Shown here in pieces: positions 48,870 to 60,660 of a stretch of 64,000 nt of DNA (position 1 is its first letter; the number at the start of each line of letters is the position of its first letter). The position numbers and the translations under genes were made by a program. The notes beneath the pieces are model-generated. The model was not told the DNA's origin. It worked only from the letters and a program-made list of their open reading frames with translations, and ran no database searches. The DNA is from Morella rubra (taxonomy: Eukaryota > Streptophyta > Magnoliopsida > Fagales > Myricaceae): positions 787,572 through 851,571 of the forward strand of contig CM025852.1 of NCBI GenBank assembly GCA_003952965.2, given 5' to 3'.

Positions 48870-49301
48870 ATTTACTTAATATGGGTTTAGAAAAATTTTA
48901 ATAAAATTTTAAAAGAGTTGGTAAAAATGTAAAGAGATAATGAAAAAATTTGTAAAAAAGTGAAAAAGTTTTGTAAAAAAGTAAAGAGAGAAATTTTTAT
49001 AATGATGTAATAAAATTTTGAAAGTTACAATTTCAGCTTGCTAAATGCCATATAATATATTGACAAATATCACAACTATTATTAAAATCTCATATGGTGT
49101 TCACCATCCAAAATTTCCACCGCCTAACATTTTCACTTCAATAAATAACTTCCTAAAATTCTCTTTCTTCGTCAAATCATCATTTTTCAATCTAAATAAA
49201 TATAAAAAATTAATTTCAATCATATCTCTCTTTATTTTTTTTAACTAACCCTAATATCTTTAAAATTTTTACCACTTAAAATTCCATCTCCGAACACCAC
49301 C
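48870..49301. repeat. pair of MITE-like elements in opposite orientation
   Basis: Positions 49096-49301 run from GGTGTTCACC to CCGAACACCACC and share ATAAATATAAAAAATTAATT and TCATCAAATCATC-like words with the copy at 67-258. Just upstream, 48870-49030 is an inverse-orientation relative rich in TTGTAAAAAAGTGAAAA words. The terminal words are mutually complementary (GGTGTT / AACACC). Confidence 0.55.
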
Positions 49302-50100
49302 TGAATCTTTAGTGCCGGCAGTTTGTCCCAGGGGTGTTGTGTTAGGGAAGAAGAAATTTATATACAGATTATTCCTGAGAGATTTTCCTTGGCACGCACA
49401 AATGTTTGGGATATTATAAAATAATCTAAGTACGTGGAGGCCGAGAAAAGAGAAGAGTGTGTTTTATTATCGAAGACGGCGTCGTTTGCCGAATTCATTA
49501 TCTGCCTTTTTGGGGTGTTCGTTTGTGAGTCTTGGTCGTCTTTACTTTTCTCTTTTTTTTTTTTTTTTTGGTCGTAGTAATATGGTCTCTAGTTTCTCAC
49601 TGTTGCAATTTTTCGTCTTTCCTTTTGAGTCGCGTCTCGTTCTCGTCTCCATTGAATGTGAGTAATCGAAAGACAAACCAGATTGGGAGAAAGAGAGAGA
49701 GAGCAGAGTGTTTGGGAGGTTTTTTCCTTTCCTCTTCTAATATTTGCAGTTCCTATTTCACCATTTTCATGTTTTATATTCCTCTATACCCAATGACTTT
49801 CTCCCTCATTGTTGATTCTTTTTTTTCTAGGCCCCTCATTGTCGAATTTGATTCAGAATGATCCCGGTACACGTACTCCAAAACCCGCCGCATTGATCCC
49901 AGCATCTCCCTTCTTTGGCAACCCCCATGCTCTAAAGGCGTGGTTTTCTATCTTCCCGGAGGGTCGGTCATTAAGAAACCGGAATCTTCCTCTGTTTCTT
50001 TTTGCTTTTCCTTCTTCGTTTCTTGTTTGCTCTCTCTGAATTCTTGATTAGCGATGTTGAATTGTGGTTGTATTTTGTGAGAGTAGTGAACAACTTTTTC

Positions 50101-53100
50101 ATGGGTGATGTTCAAGTCTTGGCGAAAGAACAACTCTGCGCCGCTTCGTCGCCATTGCCAGCATCGAGCTCTGATCCGGGGTCTATAGGAGCCGACTCTT
50201 GGGCCGCAGCGGAGCGAAACGCAGAAGAGATAGTGGGTCGGATTCACCCAAGTTTGGCGGCTGAATACAAGAGGAAGGAGGTCATTGAATTATATACAGG
50301 GACTCGTAAGGTCTTGCGTTGGATGTGAGGTACACCATAGACATTGACAAGATATTTCTTCTTTTTGTTGTCACTGTCGATTTTTTAATCTGGTTTTCAT
50401 GGTTTGCGTGTTTATTATGTATGGTGGAGAAACAATTAGCTTTTCCTTCTAATGTAAAGAGTGAATACTACTTGTGTGCATTGAATGTATTGATTTGCAT
50501 AATGCCTTTGGGGTAGTTGGATGTTTTAGTTGCGTCGTTTGTAGTGATTGGGCGGACAATAATTTGACTTTGACCTTGCCATGTGCTCGTCTTGAATCTA
50601 TATTTCGAAACATCTTGCTTGCATGATGTGGGGTTATGGTTCTTGGCTGCTGTGTTTGGACTTGAAGGATGTAGAGTTGAGAGTGTCGTTTTTCTTGTGA
50701 TTACGTGTGCGGCATGTGTCATGCCGAAGATATTTGAATAGAAAGGAGGTACTAGAAGATTACAATAGAAACTAAAATTTTGAATGATAAAAACAAGACA
50801 TTGTTAGTGGAGGCAGCATTTGAACCTATATTGAAAACTTTGGTAACTACGATTTTGTGGTCGGCCACATCTGAATCCGTGACTGTATTTTAATTCGTTC
50901 CACTGGAATTTTTTTGTCTTTGCTTTCTGAGTATGGGTGAGCCTTGTTGGTTGCAAGGCATCATATTGTATTAGTGTACTCTTAGTAATTTAGATAAAAC
51001 ATTACTGGACTGAACTTTATTGTCTCTAGGAAGGTCCGACAGATCTTGCCCATTGAGACAAGATTAGGAATCTTTTGCTTTATGGTAATTGGATATAAAT
51101 TGGTTTGCTCTGTTTCATATAAGCACTAGCAAGTGCAATAAGTTGGTTTCGTTTCCTTATTTATACAGGTCTTCCCATATGGATCAGTTCCACTAAAAAC
51201 ATACCTTCCTGATGGAGATATTGACTTAACGGCTGTTAGCTGTCTAAACATTGAGGATTCCTTGGTATCTGATGTTCATACCATTCTGAAGGCAGAAGAA
51301 CATAATGAAGCTGCTCCATTTGACGTGAAGGATGTTTGTTGCATTCACGCCGAGGTTCTGTCCACCTTATCAATTTATGCACAAGAGTATCTTAAGTTTG
51401 TATAGTGGAAATGGCTCACGTGTCATTATGCGTGTGGGTTTGACATTTTCATGCCTTGTGGTCCCCTATTGTTGATAATGAAGTACTCCATTGCTAGAAC
51501 TAGAAGATGCTGTTATTGGGATGGACGATATTACGTAATCTAATATTTAGTCAGTCAATTGTAAAAGATTATTTAATAATTTCTACTGTGTTTATTGATG
51601 GCAGGTTAAGCTGGTGAAATGCATTGTACAGAATATTTGTGTCGATATATCTTTCAATCAGCTAGGAGGATTATGTAAACTTTGTTTTCTTGAACAGGTA
51701 TGCTCACAATTCAAGGCATCTTCTACTTTGGAGGATAAGCAATCTAACTTCATAACAAAGCATTTTTCTAAGTATTTGTTTTAGTGTAGCCTTAGCCTTT
51801 GGAATGAGTTCAATTAGTGCTTACGGTACATTATGCCTTTAAACACCAAGGAAAGCTTCCGTAGTATTTGTTTTTGTGCATGCTGGTACACTCACAGGGA
51901 TTCAAAATAGGGCATGTTGACTAATGATGATTCCCTTTCATTCTGATGACTCCTTCTCAGCTTTGAATTATGTTTTTCATCTTTATGGAATTTGCACCGA
52001 GTAAGTGCTGCCTTTTGGAGGTTGCACATTTCTAATGCTACTCATTATGCAGGTTGATCGCCTTGTGGGTAAAGATCATCTCTTTAAGCGCAGCATTCTT
52101 CTGACAAAAGCTTGGTGTTACTACCAAAGTCGTATTCTTGGTGCCCACCATGGTTTGATTTCAACATATGCTTTAGAGACGTTGGTTCTTTATATCTTCC
52201 AACTGTTTCATGCTTCCCTAAATGGACCTTTAGCTGTGCAGAGTACCTGCTACAAGTCAGAATTTCAATTGCTTACTAAATGCACCATATTGGGAAAAGT
52301 ACTTGATTGTGTTAGCTCTTGTTATTCTATTTTTTCTTCAATAGGTTCTCTATCAGATTTTATAGATTACTTTTCAGCAAATTAATTGATTGAGGGAAAA
52401 ACTATTGCATCAAGTTTGAGAGGACCAGTTTGTAATTAAATCTTCTCTACCTGATATTAAAGGTAAAGTGATTCCAACTTATATTTCAATTATGGATGAA
52501 TTTTGTCTTGTCTGGTTTTTTGTATATCTCTCTTTCTCTCTTCCTCTCTCTCCAGATTGAGGTACCAAAAATGGGGGAGAGGATCTATTGCTGAGTGAAG
52601 AGTTCCTTAGAAACTGTGTTGGGATATTCTCTTTGTCGCCAACAGCGCTTGAAACAAACTCACAGCCATTTGCCCAGAAGCATCTCAACATAATCGATCC
52701 ACTTAGAGAGAACAACAACCTTGGGCGTAGTGTCAATAGAGGTACGGTTTTTTCTTTACATTGTGCTCCCTTTGGAGTGCATGGATTGCAAGCTGGAATT
52801 TCTCTATTCTCATGGATTTTCTGCCAGGTAATTTCTATCGAATACGTAGCGCTCTTAAACATGGGGCTCGCAAACTTGGCTGTATTCTCTTGCTACCAGT
52901 AGAGAGAATAGCAGATGAGCTCAATATGTTCTTTTCATGCGCTCTGGGGAGGCATGGAAATATTTGGAATGCTAAAGAGCTTGCAACCTCTGGAAATCTG
53001 GATGTGAGAAAGACAAATGCCTTGTCAAAGATTTTTGCCTCTGAAGAGCAACTTGGGTACTTTGGTCTTGGAGAACACTGAACATGCAACTCATTTCAGT

Positions 53101-54406
53101 ATGTCGGGCTTGTTTAGAAAGAATGGGAAGATTGAAAATTGGAAACCTTGTCTTAAGATGCCTGCAAAAGCTGTCACAACCAATGAGATCCACTCTGCTT
53201 TATCGCCTGTTGGAAGGAAGCATTTAGCAGGTAGCAATTTGGTTTCCTGTTGTATTAATCAGAACGATGGTGTAGCGTCTACTTGTTTGGTTGTTTCTGG
53301 CTCTGTCGCTAAGATCTCCCCTCCTAATGGTGAAAAATATACTTCTGGAGTTCCCGGAAGCTTGGAAGGTCTAGAATGCTTGCTGGAACTTAGTGGCGAT
53401 TATGACAGTCACCTTAGAAACCTGCAATACTGTCAGCTTTGCCATGGGCATGCTTTATCTCCACCTTTGTTTCCCAGTCCTCCAATGTCACCTTGGTTTC
53501 AGAGTAATCCATGTGAAGATGTTTATGAATCACAACAGATCAGCGGAATATTCATGCTCAAATGAAAAAAAATGGTGTCACTTTAGGACCAGGATTTTAC
53601 GCTGCAGGTCGTCCGACTTTGCCCTCTGCCAGTTATGGTCTTGAAGAAAAAAAAAGAAACCCCGAGGAACCGGCACATACTTCCCAAAAGTGGTATATTC
53701 CTTTTGAAAATGCATTTTCTAGCATTTGTGTGTTCTGTTCAAACATGTTCTTGGGCTATGTTCTGGGTAAGCTATTTCTTAATGGGTTCTGTAATCTTAT
53801 AATTGTCTCAAACTCTGCAGAATTTTGGTCCTTTTAGGGACAGGCCAGTTCCCCATAAAAGAAGGAATCATATGGTGGAGGTTCACAGTCAGTTGCAGAG
53901 ACACGCTCGTAACAATGGATTAGCTCCACAAGAGGTGAACTTACGCGGCAAAGGTAGCCATGAGCTCTCATATGATAAGTTCCCTGTTTTGGGCCGTGGG
54001 AAGTTTGGATGGCCAGATTCCCATCAATCTCACCTTTCCAAAGGGGGGTCATCCCCTGCCAACAGCTTCTCTTGTTCGTATGTGAAACTTGAATCTTCGT
54101 CTCTTTGCCCTCAGCTTTCTGAAGCACTCATGACAGAAGGAAGCAGTGAGCTGGACTTGGGGATTTCACACACTTGTGTCTCAACTCCAAGCCCTGTGAT
54201 ACCAGCACTCCAGAGTCCAGAACCATTACCAGCAGAAAATCAAGAAAGGTAGTTTAACCTGGTGAGATTTTTGTTCTAACAGAGTCAATAGATTTTCTTC
54301 CTTTAAGGGGCTGTCCAAAGTTCTCTCCATGGTTTGGATTTCCAGGTTTGAAGAGCAGTTGTATCGTCAGAAAGATGATGACACTTTCCCCCCACTCTCT
54401 CACTGA
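50101..54406 (+). pseudogene. PAP/OAS1-type nucleotidyltransferase gene, frame-broken
   Basis: Exon pieces lie at 50101-50329, 51169-51354, 51605-51697, 52053-52235, 52345-52462, 52556-52741, 52828-53692, 53821-54248 and 54346-54406. The protein matches plant TRF4/5-like (non-canonical poly(A) polymerase type) nucleotidyltransferases such as At3g51620. It has GSVPLKTYLPDGDIDLTA with the catalytic Asp pair, VKCIVQNICVDISFNQLGG with the third Asp, then KRSILLTKAWCYYQSRILG and HGLISTYALETLVLYIF of the central domain. The C-terminus ends KDDDTFPPLSH. The frame is interrupted: an extra base near 50290, several indels within 52345-52462, one missing A near 52573, and shifts at about 53050-53085, 53565 and at the A run near 53648. 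Splice sites and protein-level similarity stay good between breaks. Either it is a young pseudogene or the sequence carries indel errors. The start is ATG 50101 (MGDVQ). Confidence 0.8.
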
Positions 54407-57400
54407 AAGCTTTGGTCACAGGATGGACTACTCTTTCACTGAAAGCTTTTTGAAAGGAATATACTATGTGCCGGCTCCTCAGGACGGGGTTTTTCTTTTC
54501 TTTGGGGAAGGCATTCCCATTTCTCTCTTCGCCTTCTATCTTCTGCTTCTTGTTGGAATGATGTGCAGAACGTATTGTATATTCTTCTAGCACCTTCCTC
54601 CAGCATCCAAGTTTGTTCACTTTGAGTGAGTCCAGGTATATATTAGGTGATGCTTTTCTGGGTTTTCTTTCCAGTTCAAGTGATTGTAATTAGTCTTCTG
54701 AACTTCTAATACAGGAAAAAAAATGTCCAGACATCTTTTGCAGAATGTACATCGGAGAAAGAATGTTGGAATATTTCAGCAGAAACTGTTGGAAATATGA
54801 ATTTGGATGGGTTTCTTTTTGACTGTGTGTGATTACTTTGTATCAAATTTTTCACTCCCATGCACGGTGATGGCCATGTCAGGTTCATCTGCTGCTCCAA
54901 CTGCGGCAAATGCTGCCCTAAGGTAGGCCCTTGCTTTTTTTATGTTTGGCTACCAAAAAAAATTTAGACGTTCCGAAATAGTGGAATTCTTTTTATGTAT
55001 GCTTGTGTTTTCCTGTCTAGTGATGTTGTTATTGGATGTGATGCATGTATATGAGTGTGATACATGAGACAAATCTATTAGAAAGGAGTTTATCTGGTGG
55101 AGGAACGTCAGAACTTCGAAGCAGCATGTTGTAGTAGAGTCCCAAGAAAATATCGTGTGTTCCGATGGTACTCCAAGAATCCTTATTTCTCTTCCATTAT
55201 TGTCGTTAGGTTACTATATTAGTGTGTTTATGTTTAATTCTTTGATTGTTAGTGGGTTCAATGATATGATGATATGTAATCTATAGGTATGTTTGGATGG
55301 TAGCATTGTGAGTTTTTTGTAAGGGTGGTACAACCACATCCCCATAAGACATGTACGTAAGTTATATTGCAGTTACTGTATTCATGACTGGTGATGTGCA
55401 ATCCTTAATTCTTCATGTTGTTTGTATAGAGGGTTCCAATCTACGTTACTTCTAAACCTGAGGTAACCGTAAACCCCCACGCGCTCGTAGTACTGCCAGG
55501 TTTATGCCCTGTCTTGTCTTCGAGAAATGATGGGTTCTTAATTGTTTACAGGGGCAGAATTAATTTCTTCTTAGTTTGGTTTTTAACTTCCAGTCTGTAC
55601 TGTAAAATAATTGATATGTTCTCGTGGGTTTGCGTGATTCTTGGAAGGAAACAAAATTGGGGGTTGGTACATTGTTCTTCTTGAGCCTAGATTGAGTTCA
55701 GCCAATTAATTTTGGGTTATAGGTTTGACATTAAACCTCTAGTGGATAGATTTTCTCTGCCAACCCCAGTGTCAGAGGTGATTCTCTGTAGATTCTGTCA
55801 ACCCAAGATTAGATGTTGGTTTGATCAAGACTTTAGTATGTAATTGTCAGTGTACTGGATGGCTGTATTTCACCTAGGCCTTGCATAATAGCTGGCTGTA
55901 TTGCGTGTTTTGGGGGTTGGCTCTATTGTAACATCTTATTCTGCTGTCATAGGAAAATTACTCTGTCAGACTTCTAAGGTTAAAAGTGCTCAGCTTTTAT
56001 TCTAATGCTTGCCAATTTTGGTGTTTCTGGCGAGCGGTTTTGTACTTCATTTTGTTATTCTAGGAGATGCAGATTGACTAACTTTGCGAAACAAACTTGT
56101 ACTTGTTGCACAGTGTTGTGCATTAGTTGATGTATTGGTGTGAGCAAATGCTCATCACCTGCTTCAACTTGGAACATTGATGCTTTCCATCCAAACTTGT
56201 CCACGTATCTTGTGTAGAAGCATTTTATGGTGATGGAGGTGGTAATTGCCGCATCACTACATATCATAGGGGCATAGTCATGCGTTTTGCATGCAGAGTA
56301 CATATTGATGGTGGCCACATGAGCTTTTTCTCAAGACTTCTACAAATGGCATAGATTGACTTTAAACTTTTACGAGTTCCAGTTTCAGCCATGCTTTTAA
56401 TGGAAGTAGTATTCATGTTGTATGTTTACTGCAGAGTCGTTGACTGAAACTTTAGTGTAGAACTTCTAAAAGCACTTGTCCTATGTTTCTATACAAACCT
56501 GTTTTTAATTCTTGCCGTGGTATGTTGCATTTTTCTGTTAGTCCAACTATCAAACTTTGAAGTTGTAGTCTTGTAATATACATTCAGGTCTTTATACGGC
56601 CAATGATGAGCTAAATCAGTACCCTGAGTGCTTGTGTTAAATATATTACCCATGAAGTTGGCTAATTTTACAGGGAATAGATTGTCGGCTAGAGCAGCGA
56701 ACAGAGTGGGACATATTTTTTTTTATTAACGCCCTGTTAGGTGGATGAGAAATGTTTGAAGGAAAAAGAATCTTTACTCAGTTGGACTTTTTGCCCAAAA
56801 CAGATAATTGCATGAGATTCAGATTCAGCATTATAAATTCCATATTTACTCTATTTCCGGCTAAACTAGGAATATATGTTCAATAAAGCTAGGGTATCTT
56901 TCTTCTCATGCTACTGTTCTAATAGTTGTCTTCCTTCTTTTTCCCACTTTCATTGGACCCTTGTATATGTTAGTGCTGCATTCCTCTGTTTTTTTGTGAG
57001 CTTACGAAATAATGCTTTAGATGTGTTTTTGTTAGGGCTCGTTTGATCTAATTATGTGGACTCTGTCCTCCACTTTGTTCTCGTATCTCTTTGTTTTCGT
57101 TTCAGGGCCACGTCCTGCTGGAGCACAAGTTGCTGCTTGGGATCACTACAACATGCTTGGCTCCATCACTTTTGAGGCTTTCAGTATCAACTACTGCTCG
57201 TTTTTTTGCATGGTATCTATTGAGTGTAATTTTTGTATGATGTGGATCAGAATCTGTTATAGTATGACAGCAGAAGCAGAACCATGAAGTTTCTTATGAG
57301 ATTAATTAGATCTGATAGATTGCTGCTGGAATTATGTTCCTAGGCCAAATAATTATTCTCACCGATTGTTGTTGGAATGCATATCAGAAATCAAAACCTT

Positions 57401-58850
57401 ACATGGTATGAAACCCAGTTGTAGAATTTTGGAGGTTTCAACTAAGCCATACTAAATGCCTGCTCCGATGATTCGGATCATATCAAGCAAGTTCGACCCC
57501 ACAAATAGATTATTTTATGACTGGGAACCGGCAGCGACCACAAGGTTAAACCCATGTATTTCTTGTTTTTTAGGGAGATTCTATGCGGCGGGTACAAAGA
57601 TCTTGTTTTTTTAAGGAGACTTTATAGGGTTAGTTTGAAATAATCGACTAATCTCACTATCTTAAAACTATGGAGATATTTATAAAGTTGAAAAGTAAAC
57701 AATTATGACCTAATATATCAATATCACAAAATCGTGAAACCTTAAGGTCTTTTAATCCAGGAGATCTTCAATACCTACTCTCATATTAAACACTACTTTA
57801 ATTAATTGAGAGTTTTTCGAAGGCCCTTACACCAATAATCCTTTTCTCTCATAAATGATTAAAGAAAATTTGAGATTAAGAGCATAAATTTTAACAAAGA
57901 GGTTGTAAAAAAAGTTCTTGATGCGTCTTTCAATTTTAAATAAGACTATTTAATAGGTGCTTGCTTCAATCAACTTATACTCTTTGGCGTCAATAAAACT
58001 TAAGGATTATCGTTACAAGGTTAAGATGCACATTAAGAGTTAAAAACCACCTAACGTCTTGCTGGTCTTAAAAAAAAATTCTGTGTACTCTAAAAATGAG
58101 GAGTTCAGGTAAGGTTAACAAAATAGATATCTTCTGCAGATTTTCCTGTATATAATGCACCACTTCACACTGTCCTCCGTCTAACCCTTACATCTTATAG
58201 TTATTTCTAAACTTGACTAATCTATTATCACAATCTCAAAAAATATCAACAAATACTTACTTTCTCCACTACTTTTCACCTAACTTTTAAATAGGACTAT
58301 ATTTATTAAATAGGATAATACAAAACGTCCATCTATCTGACCACCCTTTTTACAAATTCTACAAGAAGAATTACAATGGTACATGTGAACTTTTATGTAA
58401 CCTGTTGGCTATTTCTCGTTACCTAAAAATAATAAAATTATTAATATAAGGGATCTAGCAATTATATTAAAAACCTTAGTTACCTAAGTAGATATGTTCT
58501 AACATAAGTCTATCCTTCACATTCTTACCAATTTTACTTATCAATTTTCACTTACCTTTCTTCTACTAGGTACTACTTTTATAGTCTATCCTTCACATTC
58601 TTACCATTTCCTTTTTGTTGGGGCTTGATCCCTCATTTCTGTCGTGTTGTTGTAGAGCGTCCATTCCTTTTTCTGCATACGTCTTGCTATGTGCATACAC
58701 CATAAGTATGTCTTAGAATCATCTTCAAAAATACTATCTATAAGTATAGTTCGATCTAATTTTCTATATGTAACATCGTATTAATTCGTTTTGTCTTTAA
58801 TCACAGATAGCTGACACCGAAGAACATCCCCAACCCTAGTAAGCATTTAC
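54407..58850. other. 3' flank and unresolved intergenic DNA
   Basis: It starts with the 3' UTR of the nucleotidyltransferase gene. No further gene is supported. A 77-residue frame at 57054-57287 follows an acceptor-like TTTCAG but matches nothing I recognise. Positions 57405-57600 share sequence with 46620-46690 and 48430-48600. From 57600 to 58620 it is AT-rich, including a short repeat of AGTCTATCCTTCACATTCTTACCA at 58510 and 58582. Confidence 0.5.
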
Positions 58851-60250
58851 AACTTTATGATCTCCTACGTTTCTATGTTCGGAGAACTGGGAAAAACGAG
58901 GAGATGATATAGAAACGGCTGGAACCAGGCGTTCGCCACTTGCATTTTACACGGATGTCAGGCTCAGTCAACGCGGACCCGAGTTATATACACTCAGATA
59001 CCTACGATGCCACGTGTAATCATCTTCAATCTCTGCTTTGCGCTATCTCGTCTCCTCGCGTTGGGTTCAGTGAAGGACTTGTCCTATACAGGCACAGGTG
59101 CCTACACATCCGATCATTTTGTACTCCTGGATGACCACCACTCTATTATAATCGAATCTTTCTTCAGGGAACCGAGACACACGCTTATTCGATTTCCAGT
59201 CTTGTTGATCGACAACTTTTCGTCGTATCAGTTTGTCTTTCTGTTTCCTCTCATATTGACTCCCCGATTGTTCAGAAAGTTACACTAATTCTCCCCACCA
59301 AGGTCCATATACCCATTGCCTTATTCATCCACAAGCTACTCGATGGTTTGTGAACATCAAATCCGAAAGGTGTGAATTAGCCAGGAGAAATTAAGTACAT
59401 CCACGCGTACACGCATACTCCAAAAACAGCCGCCGGCATTTGCATCCCGTCCCAAAAACATAGCTTCTCCGGCTTCTTTGGCAACCCGCATGCCTCTAAG
59501 CGGCGTGTTTCTTCTACCTCCCGGAGGGGCCGGTCCTCAGACAACCGGAATCCTACCTCTGGTTCTTCTTGTTGCCTCTTCTCCATTCTTTCGTTTCTTC
59601 GTCTTGCGTGCTGTTCGTCTCTTCCTCCTCCAACTAGGATCTAGCGACTCTACGTTTGGGACCCGAGAAAAATGCGAATGGAGTACTAATAGAAACTTTA
59701 AGCGCAAAGAACTTTTTGAATGCTGATGATGTTTGCTTGTGTCTACTAATCTTCGTATTTTCCGAGACTCGCTTACTCATCACCCTCAATCGGGCCTTAC
59801 CGTCAGATCATCACGGAACAGCAGACTGCGAACGTCATGACCCGTCAATGACCGCGAAGCTTAGGACACGCTTGTGCTAGCTAGTCCGAAACGAATCCAG
59901 ATATACTACATCAGATCCTAGTCTTTGAAGTGTCGCTACTCAGCAGCATACACGACTTCCTATATAATCCCAACATCAGCGAAAATATGCAGTGTATCGT
60001 GATCACTTTCGTCCAGTCCAGCGCTCGCACACTTCAAATACACGTAGCGCGCTGACACAGTGACCGGTCTTCTGCTTTACAAGCCTTTCTATGTGATCTC
60101 TAGCCGCCTGTCGCCACTAAACACCGGTCCCAGACATAGTAAACGCCATTTTGTCACCGGAACCACCGCACAAAGGGGGAAACATCTGAGCTTTGGTAAG
60201 CCTTCTCTAACTTGTGCGTTGTTTAGATGTATTATTGTTTGAACTTTGAA
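58850..60250. other. GC-raised, homopolymer-poor stretch
   Basis: Base composition is visibly more balanced than on either side, and long A or T runs that are common elsewhere are nearly absent. Several short frames overlap on both strands without domains. Part of it (59390-59640) duplicates the 5' flank of the nucleotidyltransferase gene. The remainder has no recognisable origin. Confidence 0.5.
59390..59640 (+). repeat. duplicate of nucleotidyltransferase 5' flank
   Basis: In order it shares CGTACACG or GTACACGTACTCCAAAA, CTTCTTTGGCAACCC, CATGC..CTAA, GGCGTG, CCCGGAGGG..CGGTC, AACCGGAATC and CTTTCGTTTCTT-like words with 49861-50040. Differences are many, including indels. The open frame of the gene is not present after it. 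Confidence 0.75.
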
Positions 60251-60660
60251 GGGAAGCCTTCAAACGGCGAAAACCTTTTAAACAAAGGAAAAGAAGAACA
60301 GTAATCTTGGGTTTCAAATATTTCATATTTTTTTTCCAGAATTTATAGATGAACTTCAGGAAGTGCTCTACCTTATTATAGTTCTACTTATGCCTTTCTT
60401 CTTGGGTTGAATTTTAGGGTTTTTTTTTTTAATTTTTTCTTTATGGTGCTTCAATTGATTGATTGATTGATGTAAGGTTATGTAGACCTTTTTCGCTTCT
60501 CCTGGCTAGCTTGTGTCCGAGTTTCGCCAATTGGGTTGATTTGGTCAAGTATATCACCGTTGATATAACTGAGATATGTAGATAAGAAGAGGATAGCAGT
60601 CCAGTGAGCTGCACAAATTGCTTGTGTTTCTAATTCTATATCTTACACATTTTCTTTCTG

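Larger units (their letters stand above)
40417..50100. other. gene-poor AT-rich region right of the gap
   Basis: I find no convincing gene in almost 10 kb. Possible fragments are an exon-like stretch at 40435-40515 and a 77-residue frame at 41836-42069 with no recognised family. Blurred copies of pieces of the nucleotidyltransferase locus lie at 44560-44760, 46620-46690 and 48430-48600. MITE-like repeats occupy about 48870-49301. The last 600 bases are the 5' flank of the nucleotidyltransferase gene, including T runs at 48545 and 49553. Confidence 0.5.

Noticed and set aside
57054-57287. 77-residue frame after TTTCAG, beginning after RPAGAQVAAWD-like residues
   Set aside because: No homology recognised and no partner exons. 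The nucleotidyltransferase already ends at 54406.
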